Positions 37,218-46,466 of a DNA stretch of 64,000 bases are shown one piece after another. The notes under the pieces were generated by a model, which searched no databases, was not told the DNA's origin, and saw only the letters and a program-made list of their open reading frames with translations. The DNA is from Mycobacterium basiliense (lineage in GTDB: Bacteria; Actinomycetota; Actinomycetes; Mycobacteriales; Mycobacteriaceae), in NCBI RefSeq assembly GCF_900292015.1, contig NZ_LR130759.1:3658001-3722000 (forward strand). The letters run 5' to 3'. The translations under genes and the position numbers were made by a program. How positions within the stretch are numbered: position 1 is the stretch's first letter; each line of letters begins with the position of its first letter.

Positions 37218-37254
37218 CGGTGCTGCGGCTTCGTGCCGCAGCACCGCTAGTTAC

Positions 37255-38826
37255 TCACAGACCGGCGGCATCGGCAGTTTCATGGGGCACTTCGCGGCGC
37301 GCGACGCTGCCCTCACGCGGAAACCAGCGCCAGCCGGCAAGGAACACCAAAGCGAGCGACACGGTGGCGACGAGGAATGCCACGCGGATGCCATCGATGA
37401 AATCGTCTTCGGCAATCTGGACTGGATCACGGTGCACACTTGCTCGCCGTGGTGCGATTCCGTTGACATGTGCTCGTGGATTGGCGCTGTCGATGATGAC
37501 TTCGGCAATCGCATGGCGCTGGATGGGATCGGGCACCGCGGGCTCCAGGTGGGGCTCGAGGGTGGCCGACAACCAGGCTGCAAGCACCGAGCCCAAGACC
37601 GCGAAGCCGATTGTGGACCCGATCGCCCGTTGGGCGCTCATGATGCCGGACGCCATGCCGGCACGATCCGGGGGAACAGCGGTCATGGCCAGTGTCGTGA
37701 TCGGCGTCAGGCACAGGGCCACACCGGTACCGCACAGCCCGAGACCGACGAGGACCAGGGCCGAACTCCGGTGCTCGCTGGCAATCAACGTGAGCAGACC
37801 CAACATCAACAAGCAGAGCCCCACCAGGATCAGCATGCGTGCGCCGATCCGGCCGACCAGGTTCCCGACCAGCGGGGATACCACGGCCACCGCGGCGCTG
37901 AACGGCAGAATCATCAGGCCGGTGGCCCCCGGGGTGTAGCCGCGCACATTCTGCAAGAACTGCGTGGTGAGCAGCAGCATCCCGTAGACGGCGAAAAACA
38001 CCGTGCAGATGGTCCCGATGGACAGCGCGTAGGAGGTGTCGCGGAACAACGTCAGGTCCATCATCGGAGCCGATGTCCTTCGCTCCAGCCACAGGAACAG
38101 CACGCAACCGACGACGGCGGTGAGCAGCAGCGCGAGGATCCGAGGCGATGTCCAGCCAACTTGCGGACCTTCGATGACGGCATACACGAAGGCGCCCACG
38201 GTGACGACGAATAGAAGCTGACCGGACAAATCGAAGCGGCCGGGCCGCTCGGTGCGCGATTCCTGCACGCAGGCAGAGGTGAGCGCCAGAACGATCACGC
38301 CCACCGGAACGTTGACGTAGAAAATGCTGCGCCAGCCCCACATGTCAACCAGCAATCCACCGAGGGTCGGGCCGGTTGCCGTGCCGATGCTGGCGATGGC
38401 GGTCCAGATTCCGATCGCCCGTGCCTTCAGCTTTGGGTCCGGGAATGCGGCACTGACCAAAGCGAGCGAGGTCACGCTGACGGTGGCGGCGCCCAACCCC
38501 TGAACGCCCCGCGCCGCGGTCAGAACAGCAAGGGAGGGGGCCAGGCCGCACGCAATCGATCCCACCGTGAACAACGAAATGCCCGTGAGGTACCAGAGGC
38601 GGCGGCCGTAGAGATCGGCGAGCGTTGCCGCCGACATGATGAAGACCGCCATGCCGAGGCTGTACGACGCCACCACCCACTGCAGGCCGTCCTCGCCAAC
38701 AGCGAAGTTGCGTTGAATCTCGGGCAGCGCCACGTTCACGATCAGCGCGTCGAGAAAGATCATGAACAGCCCAAGGCCGGTCGCCAGGAGGGTCAGAAGC
38801 TGCGTGCGGTTCATGCCGGGCCCCAT
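37255..38826 (-). CDS. stp: MFS drug exporter, EmrB/QacA (DHA2) family
   Basis: The protein has 523 residues with 14 membrane helices. The DHA2 family motif FLDALIVNVALPEIQRNF opens the protein, and motif C-like VQGLGAATVSVTSLALVSAA and GPTLGGLLVDMWGWRSIFYVNVPVG follow. It exports drugs or metabolites by proton exchange. The homologue in H37Rv is Rv2333c (stp), linked to spectinomycin and tetracycline efflux. A polar loop near residues 405-455 lies before the last helix. ATG 38814 (MNRTQLL) is an alternative start. It converges with the nitrate reductase gene. Confidence 0.87.
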   Translation of the reverse strand: MGPGMNRTQLLTLLATGLGLFMIFLDALIVNVALPEIQRNFAVGEDGLQWVVASYSLGMAVFIMSAATLADLYGRRLWYLTGISLFTVGSIACGLAPSLAVLTAARGVQGLGAATVSVTSLALVSAAFPDPKLKARAIGIWTAIASIGTATGPTLGGLLVDMWGWRSIFYVNVPVGVIVLALTSACVQESRTERPGRFDLSGQLLFVVTVGAFVYAVIEGPQVGWTSPRILALLLTAVVGCVLFLWLERRTSAPMMDLTLFRDTSYALSIGTICTVFFAVYGMLLLTTQFLQNVRGYTPGATGLMILPFSAAVAVVSPLVGNLVGRIGARMLILVGLCLLMLGLLTLIASEHRSSALVLVGLGLCGTGVALCLTPITTLAMTAVPPDRAGMASGIMSAQRAIGSTIGFAVLGSVLAAWLSATLEPHLEPAVPDPIQRHAIAEVIIDSANPRAHVNGIAPRRASVHRDPVQIAEDDFIDGIRVAFLVATVSLALVFLAGWRWFPREGSVARREVPHETADAAGL

Positions 38827-39256
38827 TCGTCAGGCCAGGGAAGCGTGCCCCGATGTGCGTATTTCTTACCGATCTGAGGTGCACTTTAGGCGGCGGCACC
38901 AACGGTGTCGGCCAATTTGGCGGGATTGATATCAGCGCGGGCGTGGGCCCGCGCGCGCCACTTTGGCCGCCGAGCGCAGGACGCGATCGACTGTGCCCCG
39001 ACTCCCCGAATCGCCGCGGCCGTAACCAATGCTATCGGGTTCGCGCTCAAACCTCCTCGTCTGCAACCCCATTCGATCTCATCTCGCATTGGAGAACGCC
39101 GGAGCCGGTGCCACCGAAGCCATCGCCGGTGCGCTGCGAACACCGAAAGCTTCCGAGCCGCACCACGAGGGCGTTACCGTGACATGGCTCCCGAGTGCTG
39201 TCCCAGCGCTGTGCCGGTGCTGCCCCAGCGCTTGCTAAATCCCGACGGAGGTTGTG
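38827..39256. other. 430-bp divergent gap between stp and mez
   Basis: Short open frames here look like chance products of high GC. An imperfect repeat occurs at 39191-39235, where two copies of a GTGCTGxCCCAGCGCT-like word are about 22 bp apart. A GGAGG (39247-39251) marks the mez start. Nothing else can be supported. Confidence 0.35.
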
Positions 39257-40903
39257 ATGAGCGACGCCCGCACACCCCGGTTCCCGGCCGCACTGTCCAC
39301 GCCCAGCCTCAACCGCGGAGTCGGGTTCACCCACGAGCAACGACAATTGCTGGGGTTGACCGGTCGGCTTCCCGCCGCGGTACTCACACTCGACCAACAG
39401 GCCGAGCGCGTATGGCATCAATTGCAAAGCCTCGCCACCGATCTGGGCCGCAATCTGCTGCTGGAACAGCTGCACTATCGCCACGAGCTGCTCTACTTCA
39501 AGGTGCTGACCGACCACCTGACCGAACTTATGCCGGTGGTATATACGCCGACGGTTGGTGAGGCTATCCAGCGCTTCTCCGACGAGTACCGCGGCCAGCG
39601 CGGGTTGTTTCTGAGCATCGATGAGCCCGACGAGATCGCCGCGGGATTCCAAACATTCGGCTTGGGCCCCGACGACGTCGATCTGATCGTTTGCACCGAT
39701 GCCGAAGCCATCCTCGGTATCGGTGATTGGGGTGTGGGTGGCATCCAGATCGCGGTGGGCAAGTTGGCCCTTTATACCGCCGGCGGCGGCATCGATCCGC
39801 GCCGGAGTCTAGCGGTGTCGCTGGATGTCGGCACCGACAACGAGCAGCTGCTGCAGGACCCGTTCTATCTGGGGAATCGCCACGGCCGACGCCACGGCAC
39901 CGAATACGACGAGTTTGTCAGGCGCTACATCGAGACCGCCCACCGGCTGTTTCCACACGCGATGCTGCACTTCGAGGACTTCGGGCCGATCAATGCGCGC
40001 CACATCCTGAACACATACGGGGCGGACTACTGCGTATTCAACGATGACGTCCAGGGAACCGGCGCGGTGGTGGTGGCAGCCGCGTTCGGCGGATCACGCG
40101 TCACCGGCGTTCCGATGCGCGACCAGAAAACGATCGTCTTTGGGGCCGGGACCGCCGGGATCGGAGTCGCCGACCAGATCCGGGACGCCATGGTGGCCGA
40201 CGGCGCCACCGTCGAACAAGCCACCTCGCAGATCTGGCCGATCGACCGGCAGGGCCTGCTCTGCGACGACATGGACGACCTGCGCGACTTTCAGGTGCCC
40301 TACGCGAAGAACCGCCGCCGGCTGGGCCTGGACACCGATGATCGGATAGGGCTGGTCGATGCGATCAAATTGGCGTCACCGACGATGCTGCTGGGCTGCT
40401 CGGCGGTCTCGGGCGCGTTCACCGAGGAGGTCGTCAAGGCGATGACGGCGTCCTGTGACCGACCAATGATCTTTCCGCTGTCCAACCCCACCTCACGCAT
40501 GGAAGCGATGCCGGTCGACGTGCTCACCTGGTCGGGCGGCACAGCGTTGGTGGCTACCGGCAGCCCGGTCGCGCCCGTCGAATACAACCAGACCACCTAC
40601 ACCATCGGCCAGGCCAACAATGTGTTGGTATTCCCCGGTATCGGGCTGGGTGTCACGGTGGCCGGCGCCCGCCTACTCACCCAGGGCATGCTGCGTGCTG
40701 CAGCGAAAGCCCTGGTACACCAAGCCAACCCGACGAATCCGGGGGATTCGCTGCTCCCGGATGTCCACGACTTGCGCGGCATCTCGACCGCGGTCGCCGA
40801 GGCGGTCTATCACGCCGCCGCCGCAGATGGGGTGGCCACCAAGAACCATGACAACATTGAACAAGCGGTCCGTGACACCATGTGGCTGCCGGTATACGAC
40901 TGA
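39257..40903 (+). CDS. mez: NAD-dependent malic enzyme
   Basis: ATG 39257 sits 5 bases after GGAGG and gives 548 residues, the same length as Rv2332; the GTG at 39254 is too close to the ribosome site. Family blocks: GFTHEQRQLLGLTGRLPAAV, VVYTPTVGEAIQRFSDEYR, the metal and malate site LHFEDFGPINARHIL, and the Rossmann segment IVFGAGTAGIGVADQIRDAM. It decarboxylates malate to pyruvate with NAD(P)+, an anaplerotic and lipid-linked reaction. In H37Rv mez precedes stp; here it follows it, so gene order differs locally. Confidence 0.93.
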   Translation: MSDARTPRFPAALSTPSLNRGVGFTHEQRQLLGLTGRLPAAVLTLDQQAERVWHQLQSLATDLGRNLLLEQLHYRHELLYFKVLTDHLTELMPVVYTPTVGEAIQRFSDEYRGQRGLFLSIDEPDEIAAGFQTFGLGPDDVDLIVCTDAEAILGIGDWGVGGIQIAVGKLALYTAGGGIDPRRSLAVSLDVGTDNEQLLQDPFYLGNRHGRRHGTEYDEFVRRYIETAHRLFPHAMLHFEDFGPINARHILNTYGADYCVFNDDVQGTGAVVVAAAFGGSRVTGVPMRDQKTIVFGAGTAGIGVADQIRDAMVADGATVEQATSQIWPIDRQGLLCDDMDDLRDFQVPYAKNRRRLGLDTDDRIGLVDAIKLASPTMLLGCSAVSGAFTEEVVKAMTASCDRPMIFPLSNPTSRMEAMPVDVLTWSGGTALVATGSPVAPVEYNQTTYTIGQANNVLVFPGIGLGVTVAGARLLTQGMLRAAAKALVHQANPTNPGDSLLPDVHDLRGISTAVAEAVYHAAAADGVATKNHDNIEQAVRDTMWLPVYD

Positions 40904-41129
40904 ATGGCAATTCAATTCAGCGCCGATGGAGCGCCGGCGGGTCCAACACCGTATCTGAGACTTGTTCGCGTGCTTGATTGCACGCCGTGGCGAGACGTCG
41001 GGAACAGCGGCCCCGACGCGCCCCGCGCCATGCCACGCCCGGCGTACTCGACCGGGCCGGACGGGCAACCGTGACGTCCGGAACTGAGCCCAGCAAAGCG
41101 CAACGCGCCAAATGCCCTATAGTGGAGCC
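40904..41129. promoter_or_regulatory. Upstream region and -10 box of the cysteine leader ORF
   Basis: No gene is evident. TATAGT (41118-41123) is a good -10 box ending 6 bases before the ATG at 41130, which predicts a transcript starting at the ATG itself, hence a leaderless leader ORF ahead of cysK1. Confidence 0.55.
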
Positions 41130-41201
41130 ATGCAACAGGCCGTACACCTGCGCATTGTCCTTACGCGCTGCGTCGGCGTGGACTGTTGTTGTTGCTGTTG
41201 A
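41130..41201 (+). CDS. Polycysteine leader peptide, 23 codons
   Basis: ATG 41130 opens a 23-codon frame that ends VDCCCCC then TGA; another Cys is at position 14. Five consecutive Cys codons (TGT TGT TGT TGC TGT) directly before the stop would stall ribosomes when cysteinyl-tRNA is scarce. Mycobacteria are known to use such leaderless polycysteine upstream ORFs for cysteine-responsive attenuation of sulfur genes. The next genes are cysK1 and cysE, which make cysteine, so the logic fits. The -10 box TATAGT is placed for a leaderless start. The gap to cysK1 (268 bases) is long and how stalling is relayed is not visible. Confidence 0.75.
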   Translation: MQQAVHLRIVLTRCVGVDCCCCC

Positions 41202-41469
41202 TTCCTGATGCCTTCTGACCGGCAAGTAATCGTTGCGCTCGGTCGTTTCGCGGACTACGCGGACCATGACGTACATGACGAAAAGTCCTAGGGAAGCCCA
41301 ACCGCCTTATGACTGCCTCAACCACACGCAATCGGGCGCCGAAACGGGTGGCGCCCCGACCGATGCCGGCATGGGAGGCGCTGTCAGCGCCGACTGCGCA
41401 CGCGACAGTCGATTTCTGCATCAACCGGGAGGCCGTCGAGGCCCGTGACGACAGCGTTGGAGATCACCA
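41202..41469. other. Leader region between polycysteine ORF and cysK1
   Basis: A frame at 41233-41448 lacks protein-like character and I do not call it. GGAG at 41459-41462 serves cysK1. The region presumably folds to couple the leader ORF to cysK1 translation; I could not identify a decisive pairing by eye. Confidence 0.35.
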
Positions 41470-42402
41470 ATGACCATTGCCGATAACATCACGCAACTGA
41501 TTGGCGGCACGCCGCTGGTGCGGTTGCGGCGGATCACCGACGGCGCGGCGGCCGATGTGGTCGCCAAGCTGGAATCCTTCAATCCAGCGGGCAGCGTGAA
41601 GGACCGTATCGGGGTAGCGATGATCGACGCGGCCGAGAAAGCGGGCCTGATCAAGCCGGACACCGTAATCCTCGAGCCAACCAGCGGTAACACTGGCATT
41701 GCGTTGGCCATGGTGTCCGCGGCCCGCGGCTACAAGTGCGTGCTGACCATGCCGGACACCATGAGTATCGAGCGCCGGATGTTGCTACGGGCTTACGGCG
41801 CGGAGCTGGTCCTTACCCCCGGCGCCGAGGGCATGGCGGGCGCGATCGCCAAGGCCGAGGAATTGGCCAAGTCCGACGAGCGCTTTTTCATCCCGCAGCA
41901 GTTCGAGAACCCGGCGAATCCGGCGGTGCACGCGGTCACGACCGCCGAAGAGGTGTGGCAGGACACCGACGGCAAGGTCGACATCTTTGTCTCCGGTATC
42001 GGCACCGGCGGCACCATCACCGGCGTCGCCCAGGTCATCAAGGAACGCAGGCCATCGGCTCAGTTCGTGGCCGTGGAACCCGCTGCCTCGCCGGTGCTGT
42101 CCGGCGGCCAGAAGGGTCCCCACCCGATCCAGGGCATCGGTGCGGGATTCGTCCCGCCGGTACTGGACCTCGCTTTGGTGGACGAGGTGATCACCGTCGG
42201 CAACGAGGACGCGCTCGAAGTTGCCCGGCGGCTGGCGCGGGAAGAGGGGCTGCTGGTCGGTATCTCGTCGGGCGCGGCGATGTGGGCCGCATGCCAGCTG
42301 GCCCATCGGCCGGAGAACGCCGGCAAGCTCATCGTCGTCGTGCTCCCCGACTTCGGTGAGCGATATCTGAGCACGGTGTTGTTCGCGGATTTGAGCGACT
42401 AG
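41470..42402 (+). CDS. cysK1: O-acetylserine sulfhydrylase CysK1
   Basis: The protein has 310 residues, the length of Rv2334. The PLP Lys lies in [12 protein letters not shown], the substrate loop is [13 protein letters not shown], and the phosphate cradle is [13 protein letters not shown]. It joins O-acetylserine (made by CysE) with sulfide to give cysteine. The C-terminus ends [11 protein letters not shown]. It starts after GGAG and is followed 2 bp later by cysE, so both are cotranscribed; the polycysteine leader ORF upstream suggests control by cysteine supply. Confidence 0.96.
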   Translation: MTIADNITQLIGGTPLVRLRRITDGAAADVVAKLESFNPAGSVKDRIGVAMIDAAEKAGLIKPDTVILEPTSGNTGIALAMVSAARGYKCVLTMPDTMSIERRMLLRAYGAELVLTPGAEGMAGAIAKAEELAKSDERFFIPQQFENPANPAVHAVTTAEEVWQDTDGKVDIFVSGIGTGGTITGVAQVIKERRPSAQFVAVEPAASPVLSGGQKGPHPIQGIGAGFVPPVLDLALVDEVITVGNEDALEVARRLAREEGLLVGISSGAAMWAACQLAHRPENAGKLIVVVLPDFGERYLSTVLFADLSD

Positions 42403-42404
42403 CC

Positions 42405-43091
42405 ATGCTGGCGGCGATACGGCGCGACATACAGGCGGCCAAGCAACGGGATCCGGCCCGGCCGACGGCGCTGGAGGTCATCTTCAGCTATCCGGGCGTG
42501 CATGCCATCTGGGGCCACCGCATCAGCCACTGGCTGTGGCTGCACAACGCGCGGCTTGCGGCTCGAACGCTGTCGGAGCTCACTCGCATCGTGACCGGCG
42601 TCGATATCCATCCCGGTGCGGTCCTCGGTGCTGGCCTGTTCATCGACCATGCGACCGGTGTGGTGATCGGAGAAACCGCTGAGGTGGGCGACGACGTCAT
42701 GCTCTATCACGGCGTGACGCTGGGTGGCACCGGCACCGATATCGGCAAACGCCATCCCACCGTTGGTGACCGGGTGATCATCGGCGCCGGCGCCAAAGTC
42801 CTCGGTCCGATCAAAATCGGCGACGACAGCCGAATCGGCGCCAACTCGGTGGTGGTCAAGGAGGTTCCGTCCAGCTCTGTGGTCGTCGGGGTGCCAGGAC
42901 AGGTCATCAGCCGCCAGCGTCCGTCTCGCGAGGATGACTCGTTGCTGCCCGATCTGGTGGGCGTCAGCCTGCAATCGCTGCTCACCAGGGTCGCCAGACT
43001 CGAGGCACAGGTTGATGAGCGCACACCGACCGAACGGGTGATCCGGCCGCCCGAGGCCGGGGTTTGGCACGGCGAAGACTTTTCCATCTAA
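42405..43091 (+). CDS. cysE: Serine O-acetyltransferase CysE
   Basis: The protein has 228 residues, one less than Rv2335. An N-terminal helical part carries [13 protein letters not shown]. Left-handed beta-helix hexapeptide repeats follow ([57 protein letters not shown]) with the catalytic Asp/His pair typical of SAT. It acetylates serine with acetyl-CoA and supplies CysK1. The C-terminal tail is long and does not end in the Ile that usually inserts into CysK (it ends DFSI, so Ile is in fact terminal and a cysteine synthase complex is possible). Confidence 0.94.
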   Translation: MLAAIRRDIQAAKQRDPARPTALEVIFSYPGVHAIWGHRISHWLWLHNARLAARTLSELTRIVTGVDIHPGAVLGAGLFIDHATGVVIGETAEVGDDVMLYHGVTLGGTGTDIGKRHPTVGDRVIIGAGAKVLGPIKIGDDSRIGANSVVVKEVPSSSVVVGVPGQVISRQRPSREDDSLLPDLVGVSLQSLLTRVARLEAQVDERTPTERVIRPPEAGVWHGEDFSI

Positions 43092-43131
43092 GCCCAGCCA
43101 GGTCCATCCCAGTCCAGCAGAGGAAGCCCCG

Positions 43132-43560
43132 TTGAGTACTGTTGCGATCGCGACCAGCACGATCGTCGCGGCCATCGCGGCGGCGTGTGGCATCGGCCTC
43201 GCGCTCAATCGGCGCTCGGGTGTGTTGCGGCACGTCGGCTCCGCGGGACAGCGCGACAGCACCAATGTCGGGGATCTGGGTTTGTCCACCACCGGGCCCA
43301 CCGTCGTGCACTTCAGCGCCGAGTGGTGCGGACCGTGTGCAGCGGTGCGCCAAGTGGTCGACCGGGTGTGCGCCGAACTGCCCGAAGTAGCACACGTGGA
43401 GATCGACCTGGATGCGAATCCGGCTGCCGCCAAAGGGCTTTCGGTGCTGTCGTTGCCCACCACGTTCATTTTCGATGCCGACGGGCGCCAGCGATACCGC
43501 ACGGCGGGTGTGCCGAAGGCGGCCGACCTGCGGACAGCTCTGGTTCCGCTACTCGCTTGA
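43132..43560 (+). CDS. Membrane-anchored thioredoxin-like protein
   Basis: TTG 43132 follows GAGGAAG and gives 142 residues. An N-terminal hydrophobic helix (TSTIVAAIAAACGIGLAL) is followed by a thioredoxin fold with the active site EWCGPCAAVRQVVDRVC, cis-Pro in LPTTFIFDADG, and the usual last helix. It is probably a membrane-tethered thiol-disulfide exchanger. It lies 40 bp after cysE on the same strand, so it may be cotranscribed with cysteine synthesis. No equivalent directly after cysE in H37Rv that I recall. Confidence 0.82.
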   Translation: MSTVAIATSTIVAAIAAACGIGLALNRRSGVLRHVGSAGQRDSTNVGDLGLSTTGPTVVHFSAEWCGPCAAVRQVVDRVCAELPEVAHVEIDLDANPAAAKGLSVLSLPTTFIFDADGRQRYRTAGVPKAADLRTALVPLLA

Positions 43561-43638
43561 CTTGAGCGGCGTGTGCCACGAGAGCACCCATCCAGCGCCA
43601 ACCTTGACAGCGAGACATTGAGACACCACGAATCTCGG

Positions 43639-43711
<73 letters not shown>

Positions 43712-44147
43712 CTACTCGTCCGTGCGACCGCTCGCAGACCGCGGGACGACTCTAGCGTACCGAGACGCCGGCACCCAACTAGAGGCAGCAACCGCCCTGA
43801 GGTGAGCCCGCCGTCATGATCCAGTTGTGATACGACTTCGGTTTGCCCGGTGCACGCCTGGGTCGGGTCGTTCACCGGCCGCTCCGCGCCGAGCTGGTCA
43901 ACGCCGGGAGCTTCCACGCGCTCGCGGCTGCCCACGCCAACAGCGCCCACTGCGCGCACGGCGAACTCAGCCCAACCGAGTTCGCACTGTAGTTGAGGAC
44001 ACGACCCACCAAGCCGCATAGCGACGGGAGCACAAAACGGATCCCCCTCGGCCGCGCCTGCTCATCTTGCTGGGATGTGCAGGCTGCCCCACCTCACCGC
44101 CTGTCTTGGGGGATCGGGCGCGCGCGCCACCGGGCCAGTGAGGCAGG
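43712..44147. other. Gap with possible gene remnant
   Basis: One plus-strand frame without a start reads RPLRAELVNAGSFHALAAAH onward to PTEFAL and a stop near 43992, which looks protein-like and may be the tail of a deleted gene; the parent is not recognised. H37Rv carries mmpL9, PE_PGRS39 and lppQ near this tRNA, so loss or gain of genes here is plausible. Otherwise nothing. Confidence 0.25.
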
Positions 44148-44183
44148 ATGGAGCCAACCGCACCGTTAGTCGGAGGGACCGCA

Positions 44184-44441
44184 TTGATCGGGTATGTCGC
44201 CGTGTTGGGACTGGGTTACGTATTGGGCGCAAAAGCCGGGCGCCGCCGCTACGAGCAGATCGCCGGCACCTATCGGGCGGTTACCGCTAACCCGGCCGCC
44301 AAGTCGGTGATCGAAGCGGGACGCCGCAAGATCGCCGATCGAGTCTCGCCCGATTCCGGCTTTGTGACGCTGGCCGAGATCGACGCCGAGACCACGGTGG
44401 TGGAACGTCCGATCGAGCCGCAGCCACGAGCGGCGCGCTGA
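44184..44441 (+). CDS. Small membrane protein, YtxH-like (Rv2342 homologue)
   Basis: TTG 44184 gives 85 residues, the length of Rv2342; ATG 44148 would add 12. An N-terminal helix IGYVAVLGLGYVLGAKAGRRR with Gly-rich spacing anchors the protein, and a short soluble tail carries repeated AAKSVIEAGRRKIADRV. YtxH-like proteins are small stress-associated membrane proteins; function here unknown. It converges on dnaG, with 13 bp between stops. Confidence 0.75.
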   Translation: MIGYVAVLGLGYVLGAKAGRRRYEQIAGTYRAVTANPAAKSVIEAGRRKIADRVSPDSGFVTLAEIDAETTVVERPIEPQPRAAR

Positions 44442-44454
44442 CCGTTACGAACCG

Positions 44455-46422
44455 TTACGCCGTGAGATCGTCGCCGCTGGCCTGTTCTAGCAGGCTACGC
44501 CGATAGGCTTCCATGGCGACCAGGTCGCCGAACAATGCGTGATACTCCTCGCCGTGTTCGATCGGCGACATGCGTTGCAGCTTGGACTTCACCTCCGCGA
44601 TTTGCCGGCCCATCCACACCTCCTGCAGGCGGGCCAACACGCCGGCGATATAGCGCGGCAACTTCTCGTCGTCGACTTGAACCGCCTCCACGCCCAACTC
44701 GCTGATCAGACCGGCGGTCAATGGTGATGTGGTCTGCCGGCCCACCAGGTCCAGCCACTGCGCCCCGCTGGCACCGGTCGACGTGCCGCCCGCCGCTTCG
44801 ATGGCCGCACGCACGGCCGCGTAACCGGGGTGGGTGAAACTCTCAACGGTCAAGCCGTCGAAGACAGGTCCGGCCAAAGCCGGGTACTGCAGTGCCGATT
44901 TGAGTGCCTCACGTTGCGGCCACAGGGTCGGGTCGCGTGGGTCGGGACGGGTTGCCGAGGCTTCGCCGGAAATCGCCGCAGCGGGCTCGTGGGCGGCACG
45001 ACGGGGCGTCTTGGTTCTGGGACCACCGCGGCCGGGCCTGCCGGCGGTGCTGGCTTCGCCGCGCACCCGGTCGATCACCTGAGCCACATCGTCCCAACCG
45101 ACCCAGCCGGCCAACTGCCGGGCGTACTCGTCACGCAACGTGGCGTCTTTGATCCGGCCCACCGTGGGTACGCAGCGCCGTAACGCCGACACCCGGCCTT
45201 CGGCGGTGTCCAAGTCCAGCTCAGCAAGTGCACTGCGAATCGCGAACTCGAACAACGGGGTTCGCCGTGCGACCAGGTCACGCAGCGCAGCGTCGCCAGA
45301 GGCCAGCCGCAGATCGCAGGGGTCCATGCCGTCCGGAGCAACCGCAACAAAGGACTGGCCGGCCAAATTCTGCTCCCCGTCGAAGGCCTTGAGCGCAGCG
45401 GCCCGGCCCGCCGCGTCGCCGTCGAAAACGTAAATCAGCTCGCCTCGAAAAAAGCTGTCGTCCATCATCAGCCGGCGCAGCATCGCCAGGTGCTCGTCAC
45501 CGAACGCCGTCCCGCAGGACGCGACGGCGGTGGTCACTCCGGCCAGATGCATCGCCATCACGTCGGTGTAGCCCTCGACCACCACGGCTTGATGACCCCT
45601 GGCGATGTCGCGTTTGGCCAAGTCGATGCCGAACATCACCGCCGACTTCTTGTACAGCAGCGTCTCGGGCGTATTGACGTACTTGGCTTCCATCGGGTCG
45701 TCGTCGAAGAGTCGACGAGCCCCGAATCCAATCACCTCGCCGGCCGACGAGCGGATCGGCCAAAGCAGCCGCCGGTGAAACCGGTCCATCGGACCGTGCC
45801 GACCCAGTCGGGACAGGCCCGCAGCCTCCAGTTCTTTGAACTCAAACCCTTTGCGCTGCAAGTGTTTTGTCAGCGAGTCCCAGCCCGACGGCGCGAAACC
45901 GCAGCCGAAACGGCGGGCGGCCTCGGCGTCGAAGCTGCGCTCGGTGAGGTAACGCCGCGCCGGTGCGGCGTCGTCGGACTCCAGCGCTTCGGCGTAAAAC
46001 GCCGCTGCGGCCGCGTTCGCCGCGATCAGCCTGCTGCGGCTGCCCCGGTCGCGCTGCACGCTGGTGGCCGCACCGGTGTAGCTGATCGTGTAGCCGATCC
46101 GATCGGCAAGCAGTTCCACCGCCTCGACGAAGCTGACGTGCTCGATCTTCTGGATGAACGCGTACACGTCGCCGCCTTCTCCGCAGCCGAAGCAGTGGAA
46201 GTGACCGTGGTTGGGACGCACATGAAACGACGGTGACTTTTCGTCATGAAACGGGCACAGCCCCTTCAACGAGTCAGCACCCGCCCGTCGTAGCTGGACG
46301 TAGTCGCCGACGACATCGTCGATGCGGGCACCTTCGCGAATGGCGGCGATATCGCGATCGGAGATTCTGGATCGGCCTCCCGAAGCGGAACGGCCCACAT
46401 CTCTGGCACCCGCGGGACCGGA
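44455..46422 (-). CDS. dnaG: DNA primase DnaG
   Basis: ATG 46422 gives 655 residues; Rv2343c has 639 and starts nearer ISDRDIAAIREGARID. A CHC2 zinc finger (CPFHDEKSPSFH and HFHCFGCGEGGDVYAF) is followed by the RNA polymerase/TOPRIM core (VVVEGYTDVMAMHLAGV, LIYVFDGDAAGRAA) and a C-terminal helicase-binding domain ending LEQASGDDLTA. It lays RNA primers for replication. It lies 44 bp after dgt on the same strand. The linker near residues 470-510 is shorter or more divergent than in M. tuberculosis. Confidence 0.96.
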   Translation of the reverse strand, partial: SGPAGARDVGRSASGGRSRISDRDIAAIREGARIDDVVGDYVQLRRAGADSLKGLCPFHDEKSPSFHVRPNHGHFHCFGCGEGGDVYAFIQKIEHVSFVEAVELLADRIGYTISYTGAATSVQRDRGSRSRLIAANAAAAAFYAEALESDDAAPARRYLTERSFDAEAARRFGCGFAPSGWDSLTKHLQRKGFEFKELEAAGLSRLGRHGPMDRFHRRLLWPIRSSAGEVIGFGARRLFDDDPMEAKYVNTPETLLYKKSAVMFGIDLAKRDIARGHQAVVVEGYTDVMAMHLAGVTTAVASCGTAFGDEHLAMLRRLMMDDSFFRGELIYVFDGDAAGRAAALKAFDGEQNLAGQSFVAVAPDGMDPCDLRLASGDAALRDLVARRTPLFEFAIRSALAELDLDTAEGRVSALRRCVPTVGRIKDATLRDEYARQLAGWVGWDDVAQVIDRVRGEASTAGRPGRGGPRTKTPRRAAHEPAAAISGEASATRPDPRDPTLWPQREALKSALQYPALAGPVFDGLTVESFTHPGYAAVRAAIEAAGGTSTGASGAQWLDLVGRQTTSPLTAGLISELGVEAVQVDDEKLPRYIAGVLARLQEVWMGRQIAEVKSKLQRMSPIEHGEEYHALFGDLVAMEAYRRSLLEQASGDDLTA

Positions 46423-46466
46423 CATCGGCTCAGTGTAGAGCGTTGATCGTCGCCCGATGGGGCCAG

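Noticed and set aside
38853..39182. Small gene between stp and mez
   Set aside because: Overlapping frames on both strands with no conserved pattern; low support.
41233..41448. Possible small gene between the polycysteine ORF and cysK1
   Set aside because: No ribosome site or recognisable pattern; more likely an untranslated leader.
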